In this document: positions 6,392-15,873 of the stretch, in pieces
Position numbering within the stretch: the stretch's first letter is position 1
Layout: each line of letters starts with the position of its first letter
DNA from: a virus
Reading direction: 5' to 3' (one strand)
DNA: 64,000 nt
Virus record (IMG/VR): IMGVR_UViG_3300020204_000048
Location: 1 to 64,000 of that record
The notes under the pieces: model-generated
The model's database searches: none
What the model was told of the DNA's origin: nothing
Seen by the model: the letters and a program-made list of their open reading frames with translations, nothing else
Position numbers and translations under genes: made by a program

Positions 6392-6853
6392 ATGCCACAA
6401 ATGCAATTACCAGGATTTGAAACACCCACGAGAGGGCCAATGGTCGGGCCACATTCCGCCGCTGCAAGAAATGCACGAGCAAGAAGGCCAGTTCCAGTAA
6501 CCATGGGCCCATCAAGACCGCGACAACCCTTTTTGCCAGGTTTTAATCCAGCGAATGCACCGGGGTCAGCAAGAGATGCAAAAAGAACAGTTATGACACC
6601 AAAGAGAATGGCTGGAATTGATGCAGCAAGAGCAAGGCAGTCATCAATGAGACAGGCAGCTGCAAAATTAGGTGGCGTTGACACGGGAATGATGCACGGT
6701 CCCTCGGTTCCCCCGGTTACTACTAAGGGGATGAAAATGAGTAAAAGAAGTCTTTTGGGCATAGGTCTTGGCCTTGGTGTTGCAGCTGGAGTAGCAATGA
6801 ACAGAAGAGGAGAAGGCGCTTCCTCTGGAAGACAGTCAATGTATAGATATTAA
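6392..6853 (+). CDS. Arg/Pro-rich protein with C-terminal membrane helix, 153 aa
   Basis: No family recognised. The first 115 residues are basic, Pro-, Ala- and Arg-rich and probably disordered, with two LPGF motifs (MQLPGFETP and FLPGFNPAN). Near the end a Gly-rich hydrophobic helix (SLLGIGLGLGVAAGVAM) is followed by a short basic tail ending MYRY. This is the same soluble body, helix, short tail plan as the proteins ending at 11667 and 52145 and the leftward gene at 1455. It is 16 bases after the AAA+ gene; GAGGA is present but far (about 12 bases) from the ATG. A virion protein that can insert into membranes is inferred. Confidence 0.7.
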   Translation: MPQMQLPGFETPTRGPMVGPHSAAARNARARRPVPVTMGPSRPRQPFLPGFNPANAPGSARDAKRTVMTPKRMAGIDAARARQSSMRQAAAKLGGVDTGMMHGPSVPPVTTKGMKMSKRSLLGIGLGLGVAAGVAMNRRGEGASSGRQSMYRY

Positions 6854-6872
6854 AAAATAATAGTTAGGAATT

Positions 6873-7295
6873 ATGATGAATGATTGGAAGAAGTTTACAG
6901 ATGTTAATGGTGATTTTCAGTTAGCAAATTTTTTGTATAAGACAATAAATGATTTGATGAAACAGTCTTTAGATATGGGAACATTATTATCTAATGATCC
7001 GCAAAAGCTTAGAGCATTTAAAGAGCAGACAAAAAAATTGTTTAAGTCAAAATGGTTTGAAATAGCTGATTCATTAGAGTTTTTTGATTTAATTGAAAAG
7101 TGCACTTGTTTTAATGAGGAAAAAGATTTTTATTGCGAAATATGTAAGGGATCCAGATACAGGATATCGCCTTATCTAACCTCTGATGAAATTAGAGAAG
7201 TTGGCATTTTCTATAATGCAATTCAAAATGCAGAAGTAGCCAGTAAACTACAGAAGGGTTTAATGAAAGCTCTAGATGAATTGTCCCAGATGTAA
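6873..7295 (+). CDS. Hypothetical Cys-rich protein, 140 aa
   Basis: A mostly helical protein with CTC at residues 77-79 and CEIC at 88-91 followed by KGS, a spacing that could hold one zinc atom in a DnaJ-like knuckle. The start has TAGGAATT before two adjacent ATG codons at 6873 and 6876; either may be used. It overlaps the next gene by 20 bases. Its place just before the terminase region suggests packaging or assembly, but no motif proves it. Confidence 0.7.
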   Translation: MMNDWKKFTDVNGDFQLANFLYKTINDLMKQSLDMGTLLSNDPQKLRAFKEQTKKLFKSKWFEIADSLEFFDLIEKCTCFNEEKDFYCEICKGSRYRISPYLTSDEIREVGIFYNAIQNAEVASKLQKGLMKALDELSQM

Positions 7296-7461
7296 CGGCA
7301 TGGTTCAAGTTATAACTGAATATTTTGATTTCTCAAAAAGATATTTAACAAGAGACATGTATTGTTCTTACTGCAAAAGTGCTACAATAGAAAGATTTCA
7401 TTCTGATGGCTCCTATGATAGCGAGTGGATTGATTTAAATGAGCAACATAGAAAAGAGTGA
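7276..7461 (+). CDS. Zinc-ribbon small protein, 61 aa
   Basis: CPRC at residues 3-6 and CSYC at 30-33 form a zinc ribbon, followed by an acidic/basic tail (LNEQHRKE). Both ends overlap neighbours, by 20 bases upstream and 23 bases downstream, so it relies on translational coupling; no strong Shine-Dalgarno site is visible. No enzymatic function is evident; it is one of several Cys-knuckle mini-proteins in this part of the genome. Confidence 0.65.
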   Translation: MNCPRCNGMVQVITEYFDFSKRYLTRDMYCSYCKSATIERFHSDGSYDSEWIDLNEQHRKE

Positions 7462-8155
7462 CAAGGGAAAATTTTTACAAGATTTTGAATCCCTGCGTCC
7501 AGATTTGTTTTTTCCTGACAATTGGACAGATGAAGAAAAAGAAAAGGCTGTTGAATTAGTCCGGCCTCAGAAAACTAGAACATCCATGTTTTCTTCTATT
7601 CCTATGAATTGTGAGGCGCATAAATGCACTTTTGCAGACACATGTCCACTCCTCAAGGAAAATCTAGCACCACGCGGAAAGCCCTGTCCTATAGAAATGT
7701 CTATAGTTGCACAATTTACCAAGGAATACATGGAACAGCTAGATGTTCATCCAGACAATTTGGTTGAAGTTTCTATGGTTAGAGATCTTGTTGATCAAGA
7801 GGTTCAATATATTCGCAAAACAAAACTTCTTGCTAAAGAACATTTTGTGCAAGAAAATATTATTGGCGTTGATAGTGATGGCCAGCCAATCCTTAAAAAA
7901 GAGCTACACCTTGCAGTAGAACTGGAAGACAGATTACATAAGCGTAGAAAAGATCTAAGAAATCAACTGCTTGCCACAAGAGAAGCTAAAGCTAAGGTTG
8001 GACAAGCTCAGCTTGATAGCGCTCAAGCTATATCAGATATACTTTATAAAGTTCAGTCTTTAGAGAATCAAAGAGAAAAAGTTCTTAAACAAAAACTGGG
8101 CATTTATGATAAAGATGATTATATTGAAATAGATTCACCAAAGGACATCGACTAA
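7439..8155 (+). CDS. Cys-motif helical protein, possible small terminase subunit
   Basis: Residues 55-85 carry four Cys in a C-x4-C-x5-C-x13-C arrangement (C58, C63, C69, C83) ending in KPCPIE, which could bind zinc or an iron-sulfur cluster. Residues 150-225 are a long charged coiled coil with RLHKRRKDLRNQLLATREAK. Such an Arg-rich helix with an ATR motif, four genes before the large terminase, recalls small terminase subunits, which recognise phage DNA for packaging. I make this a tentative call; a classical helix-turn-helix is not evident. It overlaps the previous gene by 23 bases and shares TAATG with the next. Confidence 0.6.
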   Translation: MSNIEKSDKGKFLQDFESLRPDLFFPDNWTDEEKEKAVELVRPQKTRTSMFSSIPMNCEAHKCTFADTCPLLKENLAPRGKPCPIEMSIVAQFTKEYMEQLDVHPDNLVEVSMVRDLVDQEVQYIRKTKLLAKEHFVQENIIGVDSDGQPILKKELHLAVELEDRLHKRRKDLRNQLLATREAKAKVGQAQLDSAQAISDILYKVQSLENQREKVLKQKLGIYDKDDYIEIDSPKDID

Positions 8156-11100
8156 TGTCAGAAGAGCTTTTTCAAAGACTATCTAGATTAGTCGACAAAA
8201 GTACTCAATCCTTTCCTTTTAAGAAAAACAAAGGTATTGGCGAAGTGATCTTAAATGATCAAACAGCAACAGGCATATACGGGACTGCAGATGAGTTTAT
8301 GCAGTCACAAAAAGAGTTTGAGAATATGTATTACAGGATGTTGTCTGATCCAGAAAAGCTTAAGCCTGGAATGGTAAACGTTGTAGATGTAGAGCATCTT
8401 CGTAAAATGGGTAAAATTGATTTATCTTATTTTAATTATCAGGCAAGACAAGAATTAATATCTAATTATAGAACTAAGGTTGTTAAATTGGGTGATCTAA
8501 TATCAAATGTTGGCTTCCCCAATATTGCCTTACCAGAAGGTGCTAATGATGTAAGAGTTGGTTTAATGTTTGACATAAACCAAAAAATGGAACATCCTGT
8601 TTTTTCAGTTTTAAATAAAATGATATTTAACGTTGACCCTATGTCTGAGTCTATATCTGACATGACATTCAATACGCAAAACATCATGTCTTCCTCGCAG
8701 ATACAAAGAAACATGTCTCAGATATCTGCTATTGCTAATGGAAGTCTTTTTACTCAAACTTCAAAAATAGCAACGATAGACATTGAATCTACTGGACTAA
8801 TGTTTGGCTCTCAGGCTAGATCTGTTTCTTTGATACAGAGAACTGGTTTGGATGAGGCAGCTAAAATGGTTAAGGTTGCCGAAGAAGGCATGGATTTTAT
8901 GTATGACTCACCAAGACTTGCGGGTGTTCTGGCTAGTGATAGTCAAACTTTGAGCCAGTTTATAGCTGAGCAAGAAGGGTTTGACAAATTAGGAAATATT
9001 ATTGGTAATGAAGATGAGTTTATGGAAAGGATGACAAAATTATTTGGTTATCTTTCTGATGAATCTGAAGTTGATTTTCTTACTGGACACAACATTCAGT
9101 ATGACATAAATACATTGCTCGATACAGCTAGGTCAATGAGGGGCTACAAGCAGAATGCTTCACTTAATCTGGTAGTTAATAAGTTTTTAGATAGAGTAGA
9201 TAATAATCCCAATTTCATGATAGATACACTTGAAATTGGTCGTCAATATATGAGAAATCTATTTCAGCAAACTGAAGGTTTATCGCCTGATGATGCTATT
9301 GCTAGAGGAGATAGATTTATAAAAAGCTTTTTTGCGGAAGAAACCTTAGCTGATATTTCTCGTGGAGGAAAAGCTACATATGCCGCTATGGAAAACTTCA
9401 TCATGAATACAAATCTATTGGATTTAATAGCTGCCGAAGATCATGCGCCTGAGGTTTTTGCAAAAATATTTGAAGGTTCTCACGTAGCTGAAACTGACAC
9501 AATTATGCAGGACTACATGTTGAAGTATATACATCAGGGTAAATTAGATTTTCGTAATCCGAAGACAAAAGAGCCCGGTGCAAAAATATCTAAAGATATC
9601 ATAGATATGGCGAGATTAACAGCGCTAAAGTCCTCAGCAATTGTACCAGAAGCAAACATATCTGATCCGCGACAGTTGTCTCAAGCAGCTCTTAGATACA
9701 TACAAACAGATGAGGGACTGGCTAGCACAAGCATTATGATTGATGCGCAGGAAGCAAAAAAGACTTTTGGTGTAGATTTTGGTGCAGATATTGAAAAAGG
9801 CTTTATAAAGTATGATCAGGGTTCGTATAAGATTTTCACTGGACAAGGAAGCCCAATAGAATTAGATAAGGTTCAAGCAAAAGAATATTTAAGAAGTGTC
9901 ATTACAGGAGCTCAAGATACACAGTATGACAAAACAATTAATTTAACCCCACAAGGGGCAGCTCCTTCGATTACGAGAAGAATAAACCCATTTGAAAAAC
10001 AAATAATGAGCTTGGGTTTAACAAGAAGAGAAAATTCAAATATTCTAATAGCACAAGAACTAATAGATCAAATCGGCATGCCAACAAATATTAGTCCTGT
10101 AGATGTGGATTCTTATATTCACAATGTTGGTAATTTTTATGAAAACTTTGCAGATAATCCCAGGGTAATAGGCGGAGATTCACCTGGTACAATCAGGGGT
10201 GTTGTTGGGCAAATTCGCTCTTTAATGAATCCCTCAAAAACACCAACGTTCTCTATGGGATTCAATATGAATGCACGCAGTTCTTCTGAGATATTGGCTC
10301 AATATGTTTCTCATGGTCAGACAATGTCTGGTTTAGGAATGGCTAACTCTATCTTAGGTCCTACTGAATTGGCTTTTGGCGATATGATGTCAAGGGCAAC
10401 CGGTGGTGTGGCTAGAGAAAGATTCCAGACTTTAAGCACCCAGCCAAAGGCTGGTGTAAGTGACTCATATTTATCTCAATTCAGAACTTCAATGAGATAT
10501 GGAGCATCTGAAGAGATAGGTGATGTTGTTTCTCAGTTTGGTGTATCGCACTTTAAATTCCAATCATCTTTGAGAATTATGGAATCTCAAACTCAGTCAT
10601 CTTTAGGAAAGAAGCTAATTCTTCCTTATGAGTACTTTAAATCAATTGAACTAGCTTCAGATCCAAGCATACCCGATATGGGTAAAGCTTTGGCTGAGGG
10701 TAAAGTTAATATGTCTCTTAGTTTTATTGAAACAGCAATAAAAGATGATAAAACTAATCAACATACAGTGCACAATATGTTAAACCTAACCTGGCAAGAG
10801 GGCAGAGATGATTCTGGTCTTACTTCAAAAAAAATAGCAGAAAAGTTATATGAAGATTTTGTTGAGACAGATAACTATAAGAATATCATAAAAGAACCAG
10901 ATTCTCGTTTGCGAGCTGAAATAGAAAACTTAAAAGTTCTTTTTGAGAAAAAAAGTAAAGAGTCTGCAGTAGCAGAATTAGAAGCTTTAGCTAAAAGAGG
11001 AGTTGTAGCAGGATTTATAGAAGATACTGGCGTAGATAGCCCAATAGCTAGATTAGTTCAAAATGCTTCATCCATGGGAGTAGATTTAACTAGAGATACT

Positions 11101-11667
11101 GGAAATAGAATTCTTGGTAATGTAATAGATGATTCTACTGATTTATTGAGAGTATTTTTCTTTGACGAAACTACAGCAAGAGCCACTGCTCCAGCTGGAA
11201 CCACATTTACCAGAAATATGAATGCCATTGCTAGATCTTCATTGAAGGGTGCTAATGATGTAGCAGAACGACTTGCTGGTGATAACGACCTGCTGAGAAC
11301 AGCTTTACAAAATATTAAAGCTGGAACTCGAAAGCAAGATATTTCAAAAAGTGTTGAAATATACAATAACATAAAACCACACGCTGGTTTGATTGCTATG
11401 GGTGCAGCAGCCATGGCTGGTGGTTACTATCTGTTTAGAAAAAAAGAAGAAAGAGATTTATATAACGAAACACTTGAACGGCAACCATTAGAAAACTATA
11501 ATCAAAATAGTGTTACGAATACCTACACTGCTTCCATGACTTCGTTGCCTTCCTCCAGGAGGGATCCATTGGTTACTGCTGGTGTTGTCGGAAATCTAGA
11601 TAGAAATAAAATTGGACATACAAAAATGGGAAACAATAAATATAATCATCTTTATGGAGGGCAGTAA
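8155..11667 (+). CDS. Giant protein with DEDDh exonuclease domain and C-terminal membrane anchor
   Basis: A 1170-residue protein with a DnaQ-like 3'-5' exonuclease signature embedded at about 200-460: motif I IDIEST (D209, E211), motif II GHNIQYDINTLLD (D317), an IDTLEIGR segment near 356-363, and motif III SHVAETD (H443, D448). All four acidic residues and the His are present, so activity is plausible. The 700 residues after it are unrecognised and rich in helix and Ser/Gln. Near residue 1070 a hydrophobic helix (GLIAMGAAAMAGGYYLF) is followed by RKKEER and a 95-residue polar tail ending YGGQ. Placement in the virion operon and the membrane helix argue against a replication proofreading role. 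It may be a virion component that enters the host. Confidence 0.8.
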   Translation: MSEELFQRLSRLVDKSTQSFPFKKNKGIGEVILNDQTATGIYGTADEFMQSQKEFENMYYRMLSDPEKLKPGMVNVVDVEHLRKMGKIDLSYFNYQARQELISNYRTKVVKLGDLISNVGFPNIALPEGANDVRVGLMFDINQKMEHPVFSVLNKMIFNVDPMSESISDMTFNTQNIMSSSQIQRNMSQISAIANGSLFTQTSKIATIDIESTGLMFGSQARSVSLIQRTGLDEAAKMVKVAEEGMDFMYDSPRLAGVLASDSQTLSQFIAEQEGFDKLGNIIGNEDEFMERMTKLFGYLSDESEVDFLTGHNIQYDINTLLDTARSMRGYKQNASLNLVVNKFLDRVDNNPNFMIDTLEIGRQYMRNLFQQTEGLSPDDAIARGDRFIKSFFAEETLADISRGGKATYAAMENFIMNTNLLDLIAAEDHAPEVFAKIFEGSHVAETDTIMQDYMLKYIHQGKLDFRNPKTKEPGAKISKDIIDMARLTALKSSAIVPEANISDPRQLSQAALRYIQTDEGLASTSIMIDAQEAKKTFGVDFGADIEKGFIKYDQGSYKIFTGQGSPIELDKVQAKEYLRSVITGAQDTQYDKTINLTPQGAAPSITRRINPFEKQIMSLGLTRRENSNILIAQELIDQIGMPTNISPVDVDSYIHNVGNFYENFADNPRVIGGDSPGTIRGVVGQIRSLMNPSKTPTFSMGFNMNARSSSEILAQYVSHGQTMSGLGMANSILGPTELAFGDMMSRATGGVARERFQTLSTQPKAGVSDSYLSQFRTSMRYGASEEIGDVVSQFGVSHFKFQSSLRIMESQTQSSLGKKLILPYEYFKSIELASDPSIPDMGKALAEGKVNMSLSFIETAIKDDKTNQHTVHNMLNLTWQEGRDDSGLTSKKIAEKLYEDFVETDNYKNIIKEPDSRLRAEIENLKVLFEKKSKESAVAELEALAKRGVVAGFIEDTGVDSPIARLVQNASSMGVDLTRDTGNRILGNVIDDSTDLLRVFFFDETTARATAPAGTTFTRNMNAIARSSLKGANDVAERLAGDNDLLRTALQNIKAGTRKQDISKSVEIYNNIKPHAGLIAMGAAAMAGGYYLFRKKEERDLYNETLERQPLENYNQNSVTNTYTASMTSLPSSRRDPLVTAGVVGNLDRNKIGHTKMGNNKYNHLYGGQ

Positions 11668-11669
11668 TA

Positions 11670-12536
11670 ATGCCAGTTAATTTGGGTTCTTTAGGTAAAA
11701 GAGTTACATCTTTATTTAATGATACCATAAAGCCAATGGCTGAAAGTCAAAGGGCATCAGCTTCTGCAAGAACAGCTGGTTTACGCGGCAGAGCAAGGCA
11801 AACGTTTGATGACGTTTCTGAATCAGTTGGCAAAAGAATAGATGAAGAGCTTATTCCAAAATTACAAGGAACAGCTCAAGGTTTTGCTCAAGGCCGTACC
11901 GGAAGGGCTGCTCGTGGAGCAGCAGCTGGTTTAGGGGGAGCCCTAGGCGAAGTTGCTTCAAGTAGGGCCGGGATAGCTGGTGTGACAATTGGCGCTGGCG
12001 CAATCGGCTTTGGTTCTTCTGTCGGTCCAGCTGTAAAAGATGCTGCGTTTGAAGCAGCTTTTAATGATACTGAAGCAGATAGATATTTTACTGGAAGAGA
12101 CCTAGATGCTAGATTTTTAGCTGGAACACTAATGGGTGGAGTTGGTGGACGCATGTTACAGGCGACTGCCCCAGGGGATTATTTTGCTGCGAATCCACCA
12201 ATAAATTCAGATACGTTTAGTGCCGCTATGGTTGCAGCAAGAACTGCAACCGGTCCAGTTACTGGAACGATGGGAGTAGCAGCTGGAGCATTTTTAGGTT
12301 CTGCATTTGGTAAAACTGGATCTAAAATAGGAAAAATTAGTGGCGGATTAGTTGGTGGTTTTGTTGGGGCAAACGTGGGAGTAGTTTTGCCAGCACTTGG
12401 CGTCGGAGCTTATATGAATAATAACAGAGAGTTTTTTCAAAATTCGCCATACTCCACAACAAGAAATACTCAGAGCACATTGAACGCTAGTGGAGATATT
12501 GTTCTCGGAATGCATAACTCTAGAAGGGGATACTGA
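11670..12536 (+). CDS. Gly/Ala-rich hydrophobic protein with glycine zippers, 288 aa
   Basis: After a charged N-terminal 80 residues there are at least four hydrophobic Gly/Ala segments (GVTIGAGAIGFGSSVG near 110, FLAGTLMGGVGG near 150, GVAAGAFLGSAFG near 200, LVGGFVGANVGVVLPALGVG near 225). Repeated GxxxG spacing suggests glycine-zipper membrane packing of the kind seen in channel-forming proteins. GGAGGGC precedes the ATG, which lies 2 bases after the preceding stop. No family recognised. With the next gene it may form or line a membrane conduit, or be an internal capsid protein; both are inferences. Confidence 0.7.
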   Translation: MPVNLGSLGKRVTSLFNDTIKPMAESQRASASARTAGLRGRARQTFDDVSESVGKRIDEELIPKLQGTAQGFAQGRTGRAARGAAAGLGGALGEVASSRAGIAGVTIGAGAIGFGSSVGPAVKDAAFEAAFNDTEADRYFTGRDLDARFLAGTLMGGVGGRMLQATAPGDYFAANPPINSDTFSAAMVAARTATGPVTGTMGVAAGAFLGSAFGKTGSKIGKISGGLVGGFVGANVGVVLPALGVGAYMNNNREFFQNSPYSTTRNTQSTLNASGDIVLGMHNSRRGY

Positions 12537-14014
12537 TGCCCTTAGGTGATCCAACTGGATATAGTCAGTCAATAGGCCCATTAAACGAGTCAACTTTTGT
12601 TGATACCCCTGATGTTCCTTTGGGCTTTAGGATGATGGAACATCTACCTGGTTTGAGTACAACTATTGCATTTGGTTCCATGAGAGGCTCAAATACAATG
12701 ATGTATGGCGGATTCATGGATGATCTTGGTGATCCTCAAAAAGTTTTAAGTGCAAGACGTCAAAAAAGATTAGCCAAAAGAGCTTCTAAGCACAGGATTA
12801 TGGTTGGCGGACACATGTCTGACGCCATGGATTCTCATTTTATGGGCTCTTCATCAAGACAAACTAGCGCTAGAGCTGCAGGAAAAACTCCATTTTTAAG
12901 ATCTTCAAGAGTTAATAATATAACAGCAAATCCTAGAGCTTTCTTTAGAGGTCATTCTCAAACTATTTTTGCTGGAGAAAAAGCTGGAGCATATTCAATG
13001 TTTGGTGGATATAAGCTCTTGAACAGTAAGCATGGACAAAGGCTAGCTGGCAAAATTTTAGGTAACAATCCTCTAGTTGAAGGAGAAAAGGCTTTTGGTC
13101 CAGGACTGCTTTCCGGCATATCCGCAGGAGTTAAAACAGACGCTTTAGAAAGAAGAGCACTTAAAGGATCTTCTCGGGCCGCAGCAAAACTTGGAAAAAT
13201 AGATACTGCCACTTCCTCGCTTTTAAGAATAAATTCACCAGCAGGCTTAACTGTTTCTGGTGGACAGTTTGGGCGGATTATACCTAAAAGTATGGGTATG
13301 GGAATTGTCGCTCCGGCTGGACAAACAGCAGCTCAAACAGCAGTTGGCTTAGGGGGATATAACGCAGCTACAGGAGCCGGCGCTCTTGGTGTTCGTGGTA
13401 ATCTTCAAGCTTCTGCTCTAGCGGGTGCAGCAACGGGATATTTAGCCGGATATTCTCGTGGTGCACTAGGTTTTGGTGGTCAACCTGGATTAGTTGGCAG
13501 AGCAGCACAAGGTGCAAAGGCAGCAGAAGATGCATTTGCTAAAGCTGTTCAATCTTTTGGTGACGATGGAATAAAGTTAGCAAGTGGTCAGGTTTTAAAA
13601 GGAGCAGACGAAGCGGTATCATTTCTTAGATCAACTGGAGGAGAAAAGTTTTTCTCTCAAGTTGGAGCAAGGACAGCATTAAAGCTTGGTGGTAAGGGCG
13701 CAGCTGGAATGATGGCAATGAGAGGGGCTGCACTAGCAATGCCCGGTCTTCAGGTCGTCGCTGCAGCATCATTGGCATACGACCTTGCTCGGCTCGGCGG
13801 AGAATTAGTTAAGAGTGGAATCAATTTTACAAGAGATGCAAATAAATCTTTACAAGGTTCTATAGCCAAACCAACATTTGGAATGGGCTTTAGGGATACC
13901 GAAGCTGCAGCAACTTCTAGAGCTAGAGGTGTTCAGGCAATACAAAATTCTAGACTAAACGCAAGAAGCATGCTAGGTACAGAGGGCGCAATGATGGCTG
14001 CGCATTATGGATAA
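12536..14014 (+). CDS. Gly/Ala-rich virion-type protein, 492 aa
   Basis: A basic, Ala/Gly/Ser-rich protein with an Arg-rich region at 80-100 (RRQKRLAKRASKHR) and several hydrophobic Gly/Ala stretches (PGLQVVAAASLAYDLARLGG near 400). The C-terminus (QNSRLNARSMLGTEG) is a compact basic/aliphatic motif. The ATG overlaps the previous stop (TGATG), so the two proteins are probably made in equal amounts and act together. No enzyme motif was found. It directly precedes the large terminase; a role as an internal head or DNA-ejection protein is inferred from composition and position. Confidence 0.7.
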   Translation: MPLGDPTGYSQSIGPLNESTFVDTPDVPLGFRMMEHLPGLSTTIAFGSMRGSNTMMYGGFMDDLGDPQKVLSARRQKRLAKRASKHRIMVGGHMSDAMDSHFMGSSSRQTSARAAGKTPFLRSSRVNNITANPRAFFRGHSQTIFAGEKAGAYSMFGGYKLLNSKHGQRLAGKILGNNPLVEGEKAFGPGLLSGISAGVKTDALERRALKGSSRAAAKLGKIDTATSSLLRINSPAGLTVSGGQFGRIIPKSMGMGIVAPAGQTAAQTAVGLGGYNAATGAGALGVRGNLQASALAGAATGYLAGYSRGALGFGGQPGLVGRAAQGAKAAEDAFAKAVQSFGDDGIKLASGQVLKGADEAVSFLRSTGGEKFFSQVGARTALKLGGKGAAGMMAMRGAALAMPGLQVVAAASLAYDLARLGGELVKSGINFTRDANKSLQGSIAKPTFGMGFRDTEAAATSRARGVQAIQNSRLNARSMLGTEGAMMAAHYG

Positions 14015-14016
14015 TT

Positions 14017-15873
14017 ATGAGTATATTTACAAAAACACAAGAATTTAGAAGTGCCTTACAAAAATTGTCTAGAGAAGATTTACTTGAAATAATTCGCATC
14101 CAAGATCCTGAACTTATTAAGCAAGTCAACAGAATTGAATGGGTATTTAAAAATAAATTATCTCACCTATCGTGGAACAACGGAATGCCTGTTATAGAAA
14201 GAGAAATAACCAACAGAGAATTAGCTCTTTTAATTGATGAACCATTTGAAATTGATTTAGATTTATTGGCAGATGGAATTAGCGCAGATCATCAACGACA
14301 GTTACATGTTTCTAAAGACCCTGTAGTTTGGGCAAAACAATTTTTGGAAGCCAACCTTCGTGTGTATCAAATATTAATATTAAGAGACCCTTCTTTAAGA
14401 AAAGTTTTAAGAGCTGGTCGTCGTTTAGGTAAAACATTTAGCCTAGCAGTGCAGCTATTGCATTACAGTTATACTCATAAAGATGGTAGATCTTTAGTTA
14501 TTGCACCAATGAAAACGCAAGTAGAACTTATCTATCAGGAGATTCTTAGAATTGCCTCTAAGAATGAAGTTGTTATAGATTCTATAACAAGAAAAGTAAC
14601 TAGTCCTCAATTTATGATTCAATTCTCAAATGGTTCTACAATTAGATTTTTCACTTCAGGAATGAAATCAGGAGGCAAGTCAGATGTTGCTCGTGGTCAA
14701 GAAGCGCATTTAATTATTCTTGATGAAATGGACTATATGCATGCAGATGATCTCGATGCCCTATACGCCATGCTTCAAAAAACAGCAGAAGATCAACCTG
14801 ATAAAGTGATGATTGGAGCATCTACTCCAACTGGAAGGCGGGAAAGATTTTGGGAATGGTGTAGATCACCTAGGTTTACCGAATTTTGGTTTCCGAGTTA
14901 TTGCAATCCATATTTTTCTAAAGAGCAAGAAGAAGAATTTAGGGAGCAATATTCGCCCAATGGATATAGGCATGAAATTGAGGCTGATTGGGGCGAAGAT
15001 TCCGAAGGTGTTTATCCTAGAAAGTTTGTTGATAGGGCTTTTATTTCTCCTTCCTGGAATTATACTCCAGAAATAACATCTGCTAGATCATTTCATACAA
15101 TTGGCGTTGACTGGGATAAATACGGTGCCGGAACAAATATTGTTGTTGTAGAGGTATGTTCTGAGAATTATGAAAATTCTACATTTAGAGGCAAAACAAA
15201 AATTTGTTATCGAGAAGAAATTGCTAGATCAGAATATACTTTGACTAAAGCGGTAGATAGAATTATTGAACTTAATCAAATATTTAATCCAAAACACATT
15301 TATGTAGACCGTGGATATGGAGAGGTACAAGTAGAGCTTTTGAAGAAACATGGTGTTGAGAACCCTAGATCCGGATTGAAAGAAAAAATAAAAGGTGTTG
15401 CATTTGGTGAAAGTATTGACGTAAGAGATCCATATACTAAGTTAATGGTTAAAAAGGAAATGAAACCATTTATGGTCGATAACCTTAGACAGTTTTTGGA
15501 AAAAGAAAAATTAATGATTCCAGACTCTGACGAAGAGCTATATATGCAGCTAATATCTTATGTTGTTGTTCGCACAACTCAAACTGGTCGACCAGTTTTT
15601 GAGGCTGCAGGATCTGCGATGGATCACGCACACGATGCTTTAATGCTAGCCTTGTTGGCTATTACGCAAAATTATGGAGAGTTTTCTCAGGGGCAGTATG
15701 CAACAAATACTGAAACTTTCTCTAATCATTTTTTTGTTCCAGACAATAAAAAAGTAGATAAAGAAGATGATGAAAAAAATAAAGTTATAATTAGTGGTCG
15801 AGTTGATGCACTGAATCCTTCAACAGGTTTTCGTAGATCTACTTCTTCTAAAAGAGTAAGAAGGATGTTTTAA
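14017..15873 (+). CDS. terL: Terminase large subunit (packaging ATPase and nuclease)
   Basis: TerL pumps DNA into the prohead and cuts the concatemer. The N-terminal ATPase has Walker A AGRRLGKT (133-140), Walker B LIILDE (232-237) and a coupling motif GASTPTG (267-273). The C-terminal RNase H-like nuclease has GVDWD (363-367, D365), YVDRGYGE (429-436, D431) and DHAHDALML (536-544, D540), the expected three acidic sites. Length (618) is typical. It lies 2 bases after the upstream gene and overlaps the next (TAATG). The nuclease order and the D-K-Y-G-A-G segment match the general contractile-phage type; I do not assign a packaging mode. Confidence 0.96.
   Translation: MSIFTKTQEFRSALQKLSREDLLEIIRIQDPELIKQVNRIEWVFKNKLSHLSWNNGMPVIEREITNRELALLIDEPFEIDLDLLADGISADHQRQLHVSKDPVVWAKQFLEANLRVYQILILRDPSLRKVLRAGRRLGKTFSLAVQLLHYSYTHKDGRSLVIAPMKTQVELIYQEILRIASKNEVVIDSITRKVTSPQFMIQFSNGSTIRFFTSGMKSGGKSDVARGQEAHLIILDEMDYMHADDLDALYAMLQKTAEDQPDKVMIGASTPTGRRERFWEWCRSPRFTEFWFPSYCNPYFSKEQEEEFREQYSPNGYRHEIEADWGEDSEGVYPRKFVDRAFISPSWNYTPEITSARSFHTIGVDWDKYGAGTNIVVVEVCSENYENSTFRGKTKICYREEIARSEYTLTKAVDRIIELNQIFNPKHIYVDRGYGEVQVELLKKHGVENPRSGLKEKIKGVAFGESIDVRDPYTKLMVKKEMKPFMVDNLRQFLEKEKLMIPDSDEELYMQLISYVVVRTTQTGRPVFEAAGSAMDHAHDALMLALLAITQNYGEFSQGQYATNTETFSNHFFVPDNKKVDKEDDEKNKVIISGRVDALNPSTGFRRSTSSKRVRRMF

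Noticed and set aside
6142-6762. 206-codon minus-strand ORF
   Set aside because: Antisense to the AAA+ end and the Pro/Arg-rich gene; composition reflects the complement of Gly/Ala/Arg codons.
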